In this document: positions 35,317 to 48,513 of the stretch, in pieces | Position numbering within the stretch: position 1 is the first letter of the stretch | How the letters are laid out: each line of letters begins with the position of its first letter | NCBI RefSeq assembly: GCF_048773025.1 | Contig: NW_027413959.1 | Location: 3,224,001-3,288,000 of the forward strand | DNA: 64,000 bases | Direction: 5' to 3' | Origin: Camelus bactrianus | Lineage: Eukaryota; Chordata; Mammalia; Artiodactyla; Camelidae | Position numbers and translations under genes: made by a program | Notes under the pieces: generated by a model | What the model saw: the letters and a program-made list of their open reading frames with translations, nothing else | The model's database searches: none | Told to the model about the DNA's origin: nothing

Positions 35317-38300
35317 ACAGTCAGCCGTGTTCCGGTATTCTGAGTGTGGGGAGGTTCCGTCTTATGTCTGCAGCACACGGGTTCACCTAGGAGCCCTTCG
35401 AGAGTCTTCCCCCAGTCCCTCATTCTGCGGGCTGCCGGGGAATTGCGGAGGTTGGGCTGGAAAAGCAGGTAGCATCTTGTGCTTCCCCATGGACAAGGGA
35501 GGTAATTAGCGGACTTCCCCCTGCCAGGGAACACCTGTGACACCAGGCAGCTGCGTGGAGGGCGGCCCCGAACCTCCCCCACACAGTCAACCGTGTTCCG
35601 GAATTCTGAGTGTGGGGAGGTTCCGTCTTCTGTCTGCAGCACCCGGGATCTCCTAGGAGCCCTTCGAGTGTATTCCCAGAGTCCCTCCCTGTGCGAACTG
35701 CCGGGGAAAGGAGGGGGTTGTGCTGGAAACGCAGGTAGCATCTAGTGCCTCCCCATGGACAGGGGAGGTAATTAGCGGACTTCCCCCTGCCAGGGAACAC
35801 CTGTGACACCAGGCAGCTGCGTGGAGGGCGGCCCCGAACCTCCCCCACTCAGTCATCCGTGTTCCGGAATTCTGAGTGTGGGGAGGTTCCGTCTTATGTC
35901 TGCAGCACCCGGGTTCTCCTAGGAGCCTTTCGAGTGTCTTCCCCCAGTCCCTCACTCTGCGGGCACCCGGGGAATAGCGGAGGTTGGGCTGGAAAAGCAG
36001 GTAGAATCTTGTGCCTCCCCATGGACAAGGGAGGTAATTAGCGGACTTCCCCCTGCCAGGGAACACCTGTGACACTAGGCAGCTGCGTGGAGGGCGGCCC
36101 CGAACCTCCCCCACACAGTCAACCGTGTTCCGGAATTCTGAGTGTGGGGAGGTTCCGTCTTCTGTCTGCAGCACCCGGGATCTCCTAGGTCCCCTTCGAG
36201 AGTCTTCCCCGAGTCCCTCCCAGTGCGGGCAGCCAGGGAAAGGCGGGGGTTGGGCTGGAAACGCAGGTAGCATCTAGTGCCTCCCCATGGACAGGGGAGG
36301 TAATTAGCGGACTTCCCCCTGCCAGGGAACACCTGTGACACCAGGCAGCTGCGTGGATTGCGGCCCCGAACCTCCCCCACACAGTCAGCCGTGTTCAGGA
36401 ATTCTGAGTTTGGGGAGGTTCCGTCTTCTGTCTGCAGCACCCGGGATCTCCTAGGAGCCCTTCGAGTGTCTTCCCCGAATCCCTCCCACTGCGGGCTGCC
36501 GGGGAAAGGCGGGGGTTTGGCTGGAAACTCAGGTAGCATCTAGTGCCTCCCCATGGACGGGGGAGGTAATTAGCGGAATTCCCCCTGCCAGGGAACACCT
36601 GTGACACCAGACAGCTGCGTGGAGGGCGGCCCCGAACCTCCCCCACACAGTCAACCGTGTTCCGCAATTCTGAGTGTGGGGAGGTTCCGTCTTCTGTCTG
36701 CAGCACCCGGGATCTCCTAGGAGCCCTTCGAGTGTCTTCCCAGAGTCCCTCCCTGTGCGGGCTGCCAGGGAAATGAGGGGGTTGTGCTGGAAACGCAGGT
36801 AGCATCTAGTGCCTCCCCATGGACAGTGGAGGTAATTAGCGGACTTCCACCTGCCAGGGAACACCTGTGACACAATGCAGCTGCGTGGAGTGCGGCCCTA
36901 AACCTCACCCTCACAGTCACACGTGTTCCGGAATTCTGAGTGTGGGGAGGTTCCGTCTTCTCTCTGCAGCACCCGGGTTCTCCTAGCAGCCTTTCGAGTG
37001 TCTTCCCCCAGTCCCTCCATTTGCGGGCTGCCGGGGAAAGGTGGGGGTTGGGCTGGAAAAGCAGGTAGCATCTTGTGCCTCCCCATGGACAAGGGAGGTA
37101 ATTAGCGGACTTCCCCCTGCCAGGGAACACCTGTGACACCAGGCAGCTGCGTGGAGGGCGGCCCCGAACCTCCCCCACACAGTCAGCCGTGTTCCGGAAT
37201 TCTGAGTGTGGGGAGGTTCCGTCTTCTGTCTGCAGCACCCGGGATATCCTAGGAGCCCTTCGAGTGTCTTCCCCGAATCCCTCCCACTGCGGGCTGCCGG
37301 TGAATGGAGGGGGTTGGGCTGGAAAAGCAGGTAGCATCTTGTGCCTCCCCATGGACAGGGGAGGTAATTAGCGGACTTCCCCCTGCCAGGGAACACCTGT
37401 GACACCAGGCAGCTGCTGGAGGGCGGCCCCGTACCTCCCCAACACAGTCAGCCGTGTTCCGGAATTCTGAGTGTGGGGAGGTTCCGTCTTCTGTCTGCAG
37501 CACCCGGGATCTCCTAGGAGCCCTTCGAGTGTCTTCCCCGAATCCCTCCCACTGCCGGCTGCCGGGGAAAGGCGGGGGTTGGGCTGGAAACTCAGGTAGC
37601 ATCTAGTGCCTCCCCATGGACAGGGGAGGTAAATAGCGGACTTCCCCCTGCCAGGGAACACCTGTGACACCAGGCAGCTGCGTGGAGGGCGGCCCCGAAC
37701 CTCCCCCACACAGTCAGCCGTGTTCCGGAATTCTGAGTGTGGGGAGTTTCCGTCTTATGTCTGCAGCACCCGGGTTCACCTAGGAGCATTCGAGTGTCTT
37801 CCCGTAGTCCCTCACTGTGCGGGCTGCCGGGGAAAGGAGGGGGTTGGGCTGGAAAAGCAGGTAGCATCTTGTGCCTCCCCATGGACAGGGGAGGTAATTA
37901 GCGGACTTCCCCCTGCCAGGGAACACCTGTGACACCAGGCAGCTGCGAGGAGGGCGGCCCCGAACCTCCCCCACCCAGTCAACCGTGTTCCGGAATTCTG
38001 AGTGTGGGGAGGTTCCGTCTTCTGTCTGCAGAACCCGGGATCTCCTAGGAGCCCTTCGAGTGTCTTCCCAGAGTCCCTCCTTGTGCGGGCTGCCAGGGAA
38101 ATGAGGGGGTTGTGCTGGAAACGCAGGTAGCATCTATTGCCTCCCCATGGACAGTGGAGGTAATTAGCGGACTTCCACCTGCCAGGGAACACCTGTGTCA
38201 CAAGGCAGCTGCGTGAAGGGCGGCCCCGAACCTCCCCCACACAGTCATCCGTTTCCGGAATTCTGAGTGTGGGGAGGTTCCGTCTTCTGTCTGCACCACC

Positions 38301-39000
38301 CGGGTTCTCCTAGGAGCCTTTCGAGTGTCTTCCCTCAGTCCGTCCCTGTGCGGGCTGCCGGGGAAAGGCGGGGGTTGGGCTGAAAAAGCAGGTAGCATCT
38401 TGTGCCTCCCCATGGACAAGGGAGGTAATTAGCGGACTTCCCCCTGCCAGGGAACACCTGTGACACCAGGCAGCTGCGTGGAGGGCGGCCCCGAACCTCC
38501 CCCACACTGTCACCCGTGTTCAGGAATTCTGAGTGTGGGGAGGTTCCGTATTCTGTCTGCAGCACCCGGGATCTCCTAGGAGCCCTTCGAGTGTCTTCCC
38601 GGAATCCTTCCCACTGCGGGCTGCCGGGGAAAGGCTGGGGTTGGGCTGGAAACTCAGGTAGCATCTAGTGCCTCCCCATGGACAGGGGAGGTAATTAGCG
38701 GAATTCCCCCTGCCAGGGAACACCTGTGACACCAGGCAGCTGCGTGGAGGGCGGCCCCGAACCTCCCCCACACAGTCAACCGTGTTCCGGAATTCTGAGT
38801 GTGGGGAGGTTCCGTCTTCTGTCTGCAGAACCCGGGATCTCCTAGGAGCCCTTCGAGAGTCTTCCCCGAGTCCCTCCAAGTGCGGGCAGCCAGGGAAATC
38901 AGGGGTTGGGCTGGAAACGCAGGTAGCATATAGTGCCTCCCCATGGACAGGGGAGGTAAATAGCGGACTTCCCCCTGCCAGGGAACACCTGTGACACCAG
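35317..39000 (+). repeat. Diverse monomers between HOR blocks
   Basis: No long internal duplication is obvious here. Units include a B with TCATTCTGCGG, one with GGGCACCCGGGG near 35960, an E dyad at 36920, a unit with a two-base loss GCAGCTGCTGGAGGG near 37411, and several with CAGGGAAATGAGGGGGTTG. Units at 38200-38700 resemble 39530-40030 at a shift of about 1328 bp. The diversity suggests an older or less homogenised stretch. Confidence 0.65.
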
Positions 39001-40009
39001 TCAGCTGCGTGAACGGCGGCCCCAAACCTCGACAACACAGTCAGCCGTGTTCCGGAATTCTGAGTGTGGGGAGGTTCCGTCTTCTGTCTGCAGCACCCGG
39101 GATCTCCTAGGAGCCCTTCGAGAGTCTTCCCCGAGTCCTTCCCAGTGCGGCAGCCAGGGAAAGGCGGGGTTTGGGCTGGAAAAGCAGGTAGCATCTAGTG
39201 CCTCCCCATGGACAGGGGAGGTAATTAGCGGAATTCCCCCTGCCAGGGAACACCTGTGACACAAGTCAGCTGCGTGGAATGCGGCCCTAAACCTCACCCA
39301 CACAGTCACACGTGTTCCGGAATTCTGAGTGTGGGGAGGTTCCGTCTTCTGTCTGCAGCACCCGGGATCTCCTAGGAGCCCTTCGAGTGCCTTCCCAGAG
39401 TCCCTCCCTGTGCGGGCTGCCAGGGAAATGAGGGGGTTGTGCTGGAAACGCAGGTAGCATCTAGTGCCTCCCCATGGACAGTGGAGGTAGTTAGCGGACT
39501 TCCACCTGCCAGGGAACACCTGTGACACAAGGCAGCTGCGTGAAGGGCGGCCCCGAACCTCCCCCACACAGTCATCCGTGTTCCGGAATTCTGAGTTTGG
39601 GGAGGTTCCGTCTTCTGTCTGCAGCACCCGGGTTCTCCTAGGAGCCTTTCGAGTGTCTTCCCCCAGTCCGTCCCTGTGCGGGCTGCCGGGGAAAGGCGGG
39701 GGTTGGGCTGGAAAAGCAGGTAGCATCTTGTGCCTCCCCATGGACAAGGGAGGTAATTAGCGGACTTCCCCCTGCCAGGGAACACCTGTGACACCAGGCA
39801 GCTGCGTGGAGGGCGGCCCCGAACCTCCCCCACACTGTCACCCGTGTTCAGGAATTCTGAGTGAGGGGAGGTTCCGTCTTCTGTCTGCAGCACCCGGGAT
39901 CTCCTAGGAGCCCTTCGAGTGTCTTCCCGGAATCCTTCCCACTGCGGGCTGCCGGGGAAATGCGGGGGTTGGGCTGGAAACTCAGGTAGCATCTAGTGCC
40001 TCCCCATGG
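39001..40009 (+). repeat. Leading partial copy of the beta HOR
   Basis: About 39001-40000 matches about 42988-43980 at a shift of 3986-3987 bp (15 monomers). It contains GTGCGGCAGCCAGG (a one-base loss), AGTGCCTTCCCAGAG, the E dyad at 39309 and GAGTGAGGGGAGG. The later copies carry one additional B-type monomer, near 44139, that is absent here. Confidence 0.75.
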
Positions 40010-43000
40010 ACAAGGGAGGTAATTAGCGGACTTCCCCCTGCCAGGGAACAACTGTGACACCAGGCAGCTGCGTGGAGCGCGGCAACGAACTTCCCCCACA
40101 CAGTCAGCCGTGTTCCGGTATTCTGAGTGTGGGGAGGTTCCGTCTTATATCTGCAGCACCCGGGATCTCCTAGGAGCCCTTCGAGAGTCTTCCCCGAGTC
40201 CCTCCCAGTGCAGGCAGCCAGGGAAAGCGGGGGTTGGGCTGGAAACGCAGGTAGCATCTAGTGCCTCCCCATGGACAGGGGAGGTTATTAGCGGACTTCC
40301 CCCTTCCAGGGAACACCTGTGAAACCAGGCAGCTGCGTGGAGGGCGGCCCCGAACCTCCCCCACACAGTCAGCCGTGTTCCGGAATTCTGAGTGTGGGGA
40401 GGTTCCGTCTTCTGTCTGCAGCACCCGGGATCTCCTAGGAGCCCTTCGAGTGGTTTCCCCGAATCCCTCCCACTGCGGGCTGCCGGTGAAAGGAGGGGGT
40501 TGGGCTGGAAAAGCAGGTAGCATCTTGTGCCTCCCCATGGACACGGGAGGTAATTAGCGGACTACCACCTGCCAGGGAACACCTGTGACACCAGGCAGAT
40601 TCTGGAGGGCGGCCCCGTACCTCCCCCACACAGTCAGCCGTGTTCCGGTATTCTGAGTGTGGGGAGGTTCCGTCTTCTGTCTGCAGCACCCGGGATCTCC
40701 TAGGAGCCCTTCGAGTGTCTTCCCCGAATCCCTCCCACTGCCGGCTGCCGGGGAAAGGCGGGGGTTGGGCTGGAAACTCGGGTAGCATCTAGTGCCTCCC
40801 CATGGACAGGGGAGGTAAATAGCGGACTTCCCCCTGCCAGGGAACACCTGTGACACCAGGCAGCTGCGTGGAGGGCGGCCCCGAACCTCCTCCACACAGT
40901 CAACCGTGTTCCGGAATTCTGAGTGTGGGGAGGTTCCGTCTTCTGTCTGCAGAACCCGGGATCTCCTAGGAGCCCTTCGAGTGTCTTCCCAGAGTCCCTC
41001 CCTGTGCGGGCTGCCAGGGAAATGAGGGGGTTGTGCTGGAAACGCAGGTAGCATCTAGTGCCTCCCCATGGACAGTGGAGGTAATTAGCGGAATTCCACC
41101 TGCCAGGGAACACCTGTGACACAAGGCAGCTGCGTAAAGGGCGGACCCGAACCTCCCCCACACAGTCATCCATGTTCCGGAATTCTGAGTGTGGGGAGGT
41201 TCCGTCTTCTGTCTGCAGCACCCGGGTTTTCCTAGGAGCCTTTCGAGTGTCATCCCCCAGTCCGTCCCTGTGCGGGCTGCCGGGGAAAGGCGGGGGTTGG
41301 GCTGGAAAAGCAGGTAGCATCTTGTGCCTCCCCATGGACAAGGGAGGTAATTAGCGGACTTCCCCCTGCCAGGGATCACCTGTGACACCAGGCAGCTGCG
41401 TGGAGGGCGGCCCCGAACCTCCCCCACACAGTCACCCGTGTTCAGGAATTCTGAGTGTGGGGAGGTTCCTTCTTCTGTCTGCAGCACCCGGGTTCTCCTA
41501 GGAGCCTTTCGAGTGTCATCCCCCAGTCCGTCCCTGTGCGGGCTGCCGGGGAAAGGCGGGTGTTGGGCTGGAAACTCAGGTAGCATCTAGTGCCTCCCCA
41601 TGGACAGGGGAGGTAATTAGCGGAATTCCCCCTGCCAGGGAACACCTGTGACACCAGGCAGCTGCGTGGAGGGCGGCCCCGAACGTCCCCCACACAGTCA
41701 AGCGTGTTCCGGAATTCTGAGTGTGGGGAGGTTCCGTCTTCTGTCTGCAGCAACCGGGATCTCCTAGGAGCCCTTCGAGTGTCTTCCCAGAGTCCCTCCC
41801 TGTGCGGGCTGCCAGGGAAATGAGGGGGTTGTGCTGGAAACGCAGGTAGCATCTAGTGCCTCCCCATGGACAGTGGAGGTAATTAGCGGAATTCCACCTG
41901 CCAGGGAACACCTGTGACACAAGGCAGCTGCGTAAAGGGCGGACCCGAACCTCCCCCACACAGTCATCCATGTTCCGGAATTCTGAGTGTGGGGAGGTTC
42001 CGTCTTCTGTCTGCAGCACCCGGGTTTTCCTAGGAGCCTTTCGAGTGTCATCCCCCAGTCCGTCCCTGTGCGGGCTGCCGGGGAAAGGCGGGGGTTGGGC
42101 TGGAAAAGCAGGTAGCATCTTGTGCCTCCCCATGGACAAGGGAGGTAATTAGCGGACTTCCCCTTGCCAGGGATCACCTGTGACACCAGGCAGCTGCGTG
42201 GAGGGCGGCCCCGAACCTCCCCCACACAGTCACCCGTGTTCAGGAATTCTGAGTGTGGGGAGGTTCCTTCTTCTGTCTGCAGCACCCGGGTTCTCCTAGG
42301 AGCCTTTCGAGTGTCATCCCCCAGTCCGTCCCTGTGCGGGCTGCCGGGGAAAGGCGGGTGTTGGGCTGGAAACTCAGGTAGCATCTAGTGCCTCCCCATG
42401 GACAGGGGAGGTAATTAGCGGAATTCCCCCTGCCAGGGAACACCTGTGACACCAGGCAGCTGCGTGGAGGGCGGCCCCGAACGTCCCCCACACAGTCAAG
42501 CGTGTTCCGGAATTCTGAGTGTGGGGAGGTTCCGTCTTCTGTCTGCAGCAACCGGGATCTCCTAGGAGCCCTTCGAGAGTCTTCCCCGAGTCCCTCCCAG
42601 TGCGGGCAGCCAGGGAAAGGCGGGGGTTGGGCTGGAAACGCAGGTAGCATATAGTGCCTCCCCATGGACAGGGGAGGTAATTAGCGGACTTCCCCCTGCC
42701 AGGGAACACCTGTGACACCAGGCAGCTGCGTGGAGGGCGGCCCCGAACCTCCCCCACACAGTCAACCGTGTTCCGGAATTCTGAGTGTGGGGAGGTTCCG
42801 TCTTATGTCTGCAGCACCCGGGATCTCCTAGGAACCATTCGAGAGTCTTCCCCGAGTCCCTCCCAGTGCGGGCAGCCGGGGAACTGCGGGGGTTGGGCTG
42901 GAAACTCAGTTAGCATCTAATGCCTCCCCATGGACAAGGGAGGTAATTAGCGGTCTTCCCCCTGCCAGGGAACACCTGTGACACCAGTCAGCCGCGTGAA

Positions 43001-44261
43001 CGGCGGCCCCAAACCTCGACAACACAGTCAGCCGTGTTCCGGAATTCTGAGTGTGGGGAGGTTCCGTCTTCTGTCTGCAGCACCCGGGATCTCCTAGGAG
43101 CCCTTCGAGAGTCTTCCCCGAGTCCTTCCCAGTGCGGCAGCCAGGGAAAGGCGGGGTTTGGGCTGGAAAAGCAGGTAGCATCTAGTGCCTCCCCATGGAC
43201 AGGGGAGGTAATTAGCGGAATTCCCCTGCCAGGGAACACCTGTGACACAAGTCAGCTGCGTGGAATGCGGCCCTAAACCTCACCCACACAGTCACACGTG
43301 TTCCGGAATTCTGAGTGTGGGGAGGTTCCGTCTTCTGTCTGCAGCAACCGGGATCTCCTAGGAGCCCTTCGAGTGCCTTCCCAGAGTCCCTCCCTGTGCG
43401 GGCTGCCAGGGAAATGAGGGGGTTGTGCTGGAAACGCAGGTAGCATCTAGTGCCTCCCCATGGACAGTGGAGCTAATTAGCGGACTTCCACCTGCCAGGG
43501 AACACCTGTGACACAAGGCAGCTGCGTGAAGGGCGGCCCCGAACCTCCCCCACACAGTCATCCGTGTTCCGGAATTCTGAGTGTGGGGAGGTTCCGTCTT
43601 CTGTCTGCAGCACCCGGGTTCTCCTAGGAGCCTTTCGAGTGTCTTCCCCAAGTCCGTCCCTGTGCGGGCTACCGGGGAAAGGCGGGGGTTGGGCTGGAAA
43701 AGCAGGTAGCATCTTGTGCCTCCCCATGGACAAGGGAGGTAATTAGCGGACTTCCCCCTGCCAGGGAACACCTGTGACACCAGGCAGCTGCGTGGAGTGC
43801 GGCCCCGAACCTCCCCCACACTGTCACCCGTGTTCAGGAATTCTGAGTGAGGGGAGGTTCCGTCTTCTGTCTGCAGCACCCGGGATCTCCTAGGAGCCCT
43901 TCGAGTGTCTTCCCGGATTCCTTCCCACTGCGGGCTGACGGGGAAAGGCGGGGGTTGGGCTGGAATCTCAGGTAGCATCTAGTGCCTCCCCATGGACAGG
44001 GGAGGTAATTAGCGGAATTCCCCCTGCCAGGGAACACCTGTGACACCAGGCAGCTGCGTGGAGGGCGGCCCCGAACCTCCCCCACACAGTCAGCCGTGTT
44101 CCGGAATTCTGAGTGTGGGGAGGTTCCGTCTTATGTCTGCAGCACCCGGGTTCACCTAGGAGCCATTCGAGGGTCTTCCCCCAGTCCCTCACTGTGCGGG
44201 CTGCCGTGGAATGGCGGAGGTTGGGCTGGAAAAGCAGGTAGCATCTTGTGCCTCCCCATGG
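40010..44261 (+). repeat. Beta HOR copy 1, 16-mer of 4252 bp
   Basis: This unit repeats at a shift of 4252 bp with essentially no differences that I can see apart from TTCCGGTATTC against TTCCGGAATTC near 40119. Private markers are GCGCGGCAACGAACTTCC, GAGTGGTTTCC, GCAGATTCTGGAGGG, GCGTAAAGGGCGGACCC, GGGTTTTCCTAGG, GTGTCATCCCCCAG and GCAGCAACCGGG. It contains a nested 3-mer duplication. Such identity implies very recent amplification, or an assembly artefact. Confidence 0.9.
40963..42571 (+). repeat. Nested 3-mer duplication (798 bp) in beta copy 1
   Basis: About 40963-41773 and 41761-42571 are tandem copies at a shift of 798 bp. Both contain the GTAAAGGGCGGACCC dyad with TCATCCATGTTCC, the GGGTTTTCC unit, and the GGCGGGTGTTGGG unit. 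They differ at few sites: CCCCCTGCCAGGGATC against CCCCTTGCCAGGGATC, and AGAACCCGGG against AGCAACCGGG. Confidence 0.85.
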
Positions 44262-47200
44262 ACAAGGGAGGTAATTAGCGGACTTCCCCCTGCCAGGGAA
44301 CAACTGTGACACCAGGCAGCTGCGTGGAGCGCGGCAACGAACTTCCCCCACACAGTCAGCCGTGTTCCGGAATTCTGAGTGTGGGGAGGTTCCGTCTTAT
44401 ATCTGCAGCACCCGGGATCTCCTAGGAGCCCTTCGAGAGTCTTCCCCGAGTCCCTCCCAGTGCAGGCAGCCAGGGAAAGCGGGGGTTGGGCTGGAAACGC
44501 AGGTAGCATCTAGTGCCTCCCCATGGACAGGGGAGGTTATTAGCGGACTTCCCCCTTCCAGGGAACACCTGTGAAACCAGGCAGCTGCGTGGAGGGCGGC
44601 CCCGAACCTCCCCCACACAGTCAGCCGTGTTCCGGAATTCTGAGTGTGGGGAGGTTCCGTCTTCTGTCTGCAGCACCCGGGATCTCCTAGGAGCCCTTCG
44701 AGTGGTTTCCCCGAATCCCTCCCACTGCGGGCTGCCGGTGAAAGGAGGGGGTTGGGCTGGAAAAGCAGGTAGCATCTTGTGCCTCCCCATGGACACGGGA
44801 GGTAATTAGCGGACTACCACCTGCCAGGGAACACCTGTGACACCAGGCAGATTCTGGAGGGCGGCCCCGTACCTCCCCCACACAGTCAGCCGTGTTCCGG
44901 TATTCTGAGTGTGGGGAGGTTCCGTCTTCTGTCTGCAGCACCCGGGATCTCCTAGGAGCCCTTCGAGTGTCTTCCCCGAATCCCTCCCACTGCCGGCTGC
45001 CGGGGAAAGGCGGGGGTTGGGCTGGAAACTCGGGTAGCATCTAGTGCCTCCCCATGGACAGGGGAGGTAAATAGCGGACTTCCCCCTGCCAGGGAACACC
45101 TGTGACACCAGGCAGCTGCGTGGAGGGCGGCCCCGAACCTCCTCCACACAGTCAACCGTGTTCCGGAATTCTGAGTGTGGGGAGGTTCCGTCTTCTGTCT
45201 GCAGAACCCGGGATCTCCTAGGAGCCCTTCGAGTGTCTTCCCAGAGTCCCTCCCTGTGCGGGCTGCCAGGGAAATGAGGGGGTTGTGCTGGAAACGCAGG
45301 TAGCATCTAGTGCCTCCCCATGGACAGTGGAGGTAATTAGCGGAATTCCACCTGCCAGGGAACACCTGTGACACAAGGCAGCTGCGTAAAGGGCGGACCC
45401 GAACCTCCCCCACACAGTCATCCATGTTCCGGAATTCTGAGTGTGGGGAGGTTCCGTCTTCTGTCTGCAGCACCCGGGTTTTCCTAGGAGCCTTTCGAGT
45501 GTCATCCCCCAGTCCGTCCCTGTGCGGGCTGCCGGGGAAAGGCGGGGGTTGGGCTGGAAAAGCAGGTAGCATCTTGTGCCTCCCCATGGACAAGGGAGGT
45601 AATTAGCGGACTTCCCCCTGCCAGGGATCACCTGTGACACCAGGCAGCTGCGTGGAGGGCGGCCCCGAACCTCCCCCACACAGTCACCCGTGTTCAGGAA
45701 TTCTGAGTGTGGGGAGGTTCCTTCTTCTGTCTGCAGCACCCGGGTTCTCCTAGGAGCCTTTCGAGTGTCATCCCCCAGTCCGTCCCTGTGCGGGCTGCCG
45801 GGGAAAGGCGGGTGTTGGGCTGGAAACTCAGGTAGCATCTAGTGCCTCCCCATGGACAGGGGAGGTAATTAGCGGAATTCCCCCTGCCAGGGAACACCTG
45901 TGACACCAGGCAGCTGCGTGGAGGGCGGCCCCGAACGTCCCCCACACAGTCAAGCGTGTTCCGGAATTCTGAGTGTGGGGAGGTTCCGTCTTCTGTCTGC
46001 AGCAACCGGGATCTCCTAGGAGCCCTTCGAGTGTCTTCCCAGAGTCCCTCCCTGTGCGGGCTGCCAGGGAAATGAGGGGGTTGTGCTGGAAACGCAGGTA
46101 GCATCTAGTGCCTCCCCATGGACAGTGGAGGTAATTAGCGGAATTCCACCTGCCAGGGAACACCTGTGACACAAGGCAGCTGCGTAAAGGGCGGACCCGA
46201 ACCTCCCCCACACAGTCATCCATGTTCCGGAATTCTGAGTGTGGGGAGGTTCCGTCTTCTGTCTGCAGCACCCGGGTTTTCCTAGGAGCCTTTCGAGTGT
46301 CATCCCCCAGTCCGTCCCTGTGCGGGCTGCCGGGGAAAGGCGGGGGTTGGGCTGGAAAAGCAGGTAGCATCTTGTGCCTCCCCATGGACAAGGGAGGTAA
46401 TTAGCGGACTTCCCCTTGCCAGGGATCACCTGTGACACCAGGCAGCTGCGTGGAGGGCGGCCCCGAACCTCCCCCACACAGTCACCCGTGTTCAGGAATT
46501 CTGAGTGTGGGGAGGTTCCTTCTTCTGTCTGCAGCACCCGGGTTCTCCTAGGAGCCTTTCGAGTGTCATCCCCCAGTCCGTCCCTGTGCGGGCTGCCGGG
46601 GAAAGGCGGGTGTTGGGCTGGAAACTCAGGTAGCATCTAGTGCCTCCCCATGGACAGGGGAGGTAATTAGCGGAATTCCCCCTGCCAGGGAACACCTGTG
46701 ACACCAGGCAGCTGCGTGGAGGGCGGCCCCGAACGTCCCCCACACAGTCAAGCGTGTTCCGGAATTCTGAGTGTGGGGAGGTTCCGTCTTCTGTCTGCAG
46801 CAACCGGGATCTCCTAGGAGCCCTTCGAGAGTCTTCCCCGAGTCCCTCCCAGTGCGGGCAGCCAGGGAAAGGCGGGGGTTGGGCTGGAAACGCAGGTAGC
46901 ATATAGTGCCTCCCCATGGACAGGGGAGGTAATTAGCGGACTTCCCCCTGCCAGGGAACACCTGTGACACCAGGCAGCTGCGTGGAGGGCGGCCCCGAAC
47001 CTCCCCCACACAGTCAACCGTGTTCCGGAATTCTGAGTGTGGGGAGGTTCCGTCTTATGTCTGCAGCACCCGGGATCTCCTAGGAACCATTCGAGAGTCT
47101 TCCCCGAGTCCCTCCCAGTGCGGGCAGCCGGGGAACTGCGGGGGTTGGGCTGGAAACTCAGTTAGCATCTAATGCCTCCCCATGGACAAGGGAGGTAATT

Positions 47201-48513
47201 AGCGGTCTTCCCCCTGCCAGGGAACACCTGTGACACCAGTCAGCCGCGTGAACGGCGGCCCCAAACCTCGACAACACAGTCAGCCGTGTTCCGGAATTCT
47301 GAGTGTGGGGAGGTTCCGTCTTCTGTCTGCAGCACCCGGGATCTCCTAGGAGCCCTTCGAGAGTCTTCCCCGAGTCCTTCCCAGTGCGGCAGCCAGGGAA
47401 AGGCGGGGTTTGGGCTGGAAAAGCAGGTAGCATCTAGTGCCTCCCCATGGACAGGGGAGGTAATTAGCGGAATTCCCCTGCCAGGGAACACCTGTGACAC
47501 AAGTCAGCTGCGTGGAATGCGGCCCTAAACCTCACCCACACAGTCACACGTGTTCCGGAATTCTGAGTGTGGGGAGGTTCCGTCTTCTGTCTGCAGCAAC
47601 CGGGATCTCCTAGGAGCCCTTCGAGTGCCTTCCCAGAGTCCCTCCCTGTGCGGGCTGCCAGGGAAATGAGGGGGTTGTGCTGGAAACGCAGGTAGCATCT
47701 AGTGCCTCCCCATGGACAGTGGAGCTAATTAGCGGACTTCCACCTGCCAGGGAACACCTGTGACACAAGGCAGCTGCGTGAAGGGCGGCCCCGAACCTCC
47801 CCCACACAGTCATCCGTGTTCCGGAATTCTGAGTGTGGGGAGGTTCCGTCTTCTGTCTGCAGCACCCGGGTTCTCCTAGGAGCCTTTCGAGTGTCTTCCC
47901 CAAGTCCGTCCCTGTGCGGGCTACCGGGGAAAGGCGGGGGTTGGGCTGGAAAAGCAGGTAGCATCTTGTGCCTCCCCATGGACAAGGGAGGTAATTAGCG
48001 GACTTCCCCCTGCCAGGGAACACCTGTGACACCAGGCAGCTGCGTGGAGTGCGGCCCCGAACCTCCCCCACACTGTCACCCGTGTTCAGGAATTCTGAGT
48101 GAGGGGAGGTTCCGTCTTCTGTCTGCAGCACCCGGGATCTCCTAGGAGCCCTTCGAGTGTCTTCCCGGATTCCTTCCCACTGCGGGCTGACGGGGAAAGG
48201 CGGGGGTTGGGCTGGAATCTCAGGTAGCATCTAGTGCCTCCCCATGGACAGGGGAGGTAATTAGCGGAATTCCCCCTGCCAGGGAACACCTGTGACACCA
48301 GGCAGCTGCGTGGAGGGCGGCCCCGAACCTCCCCCACACAGTCAGCCGTGTTCCGGAATTCTGAGTGTGGGGAGGTTCCGTCTTATGTCTGCAGCACCCG
48401 GGTTCACCTAGGAGCCATTCGAGGGTCTTCCCCCAGTCCCTCACTGTGCGGGCTGCCGTGGAATGGCGGAGGTTGGGCTGGAAAAGCAGGTAGCATCTTG
48501 TGCCTCCCCATGG
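44262..48513 (+). repeat. Beta HOR copy 2, 16-mer of 4252 bp
   Basis: This is the twin of 40010-44261, and identity continues to about 48731. It carries the same nested 3-mer duplication at about 45215-46823 with the same small differences between its two halves. The nested duplication therefore predates the 4252-bp duplication. Indels such as GTGCGGCAGCC (near 47386) and AATTCCCCTGCC are shared with copy 1. Confidence 0.9.
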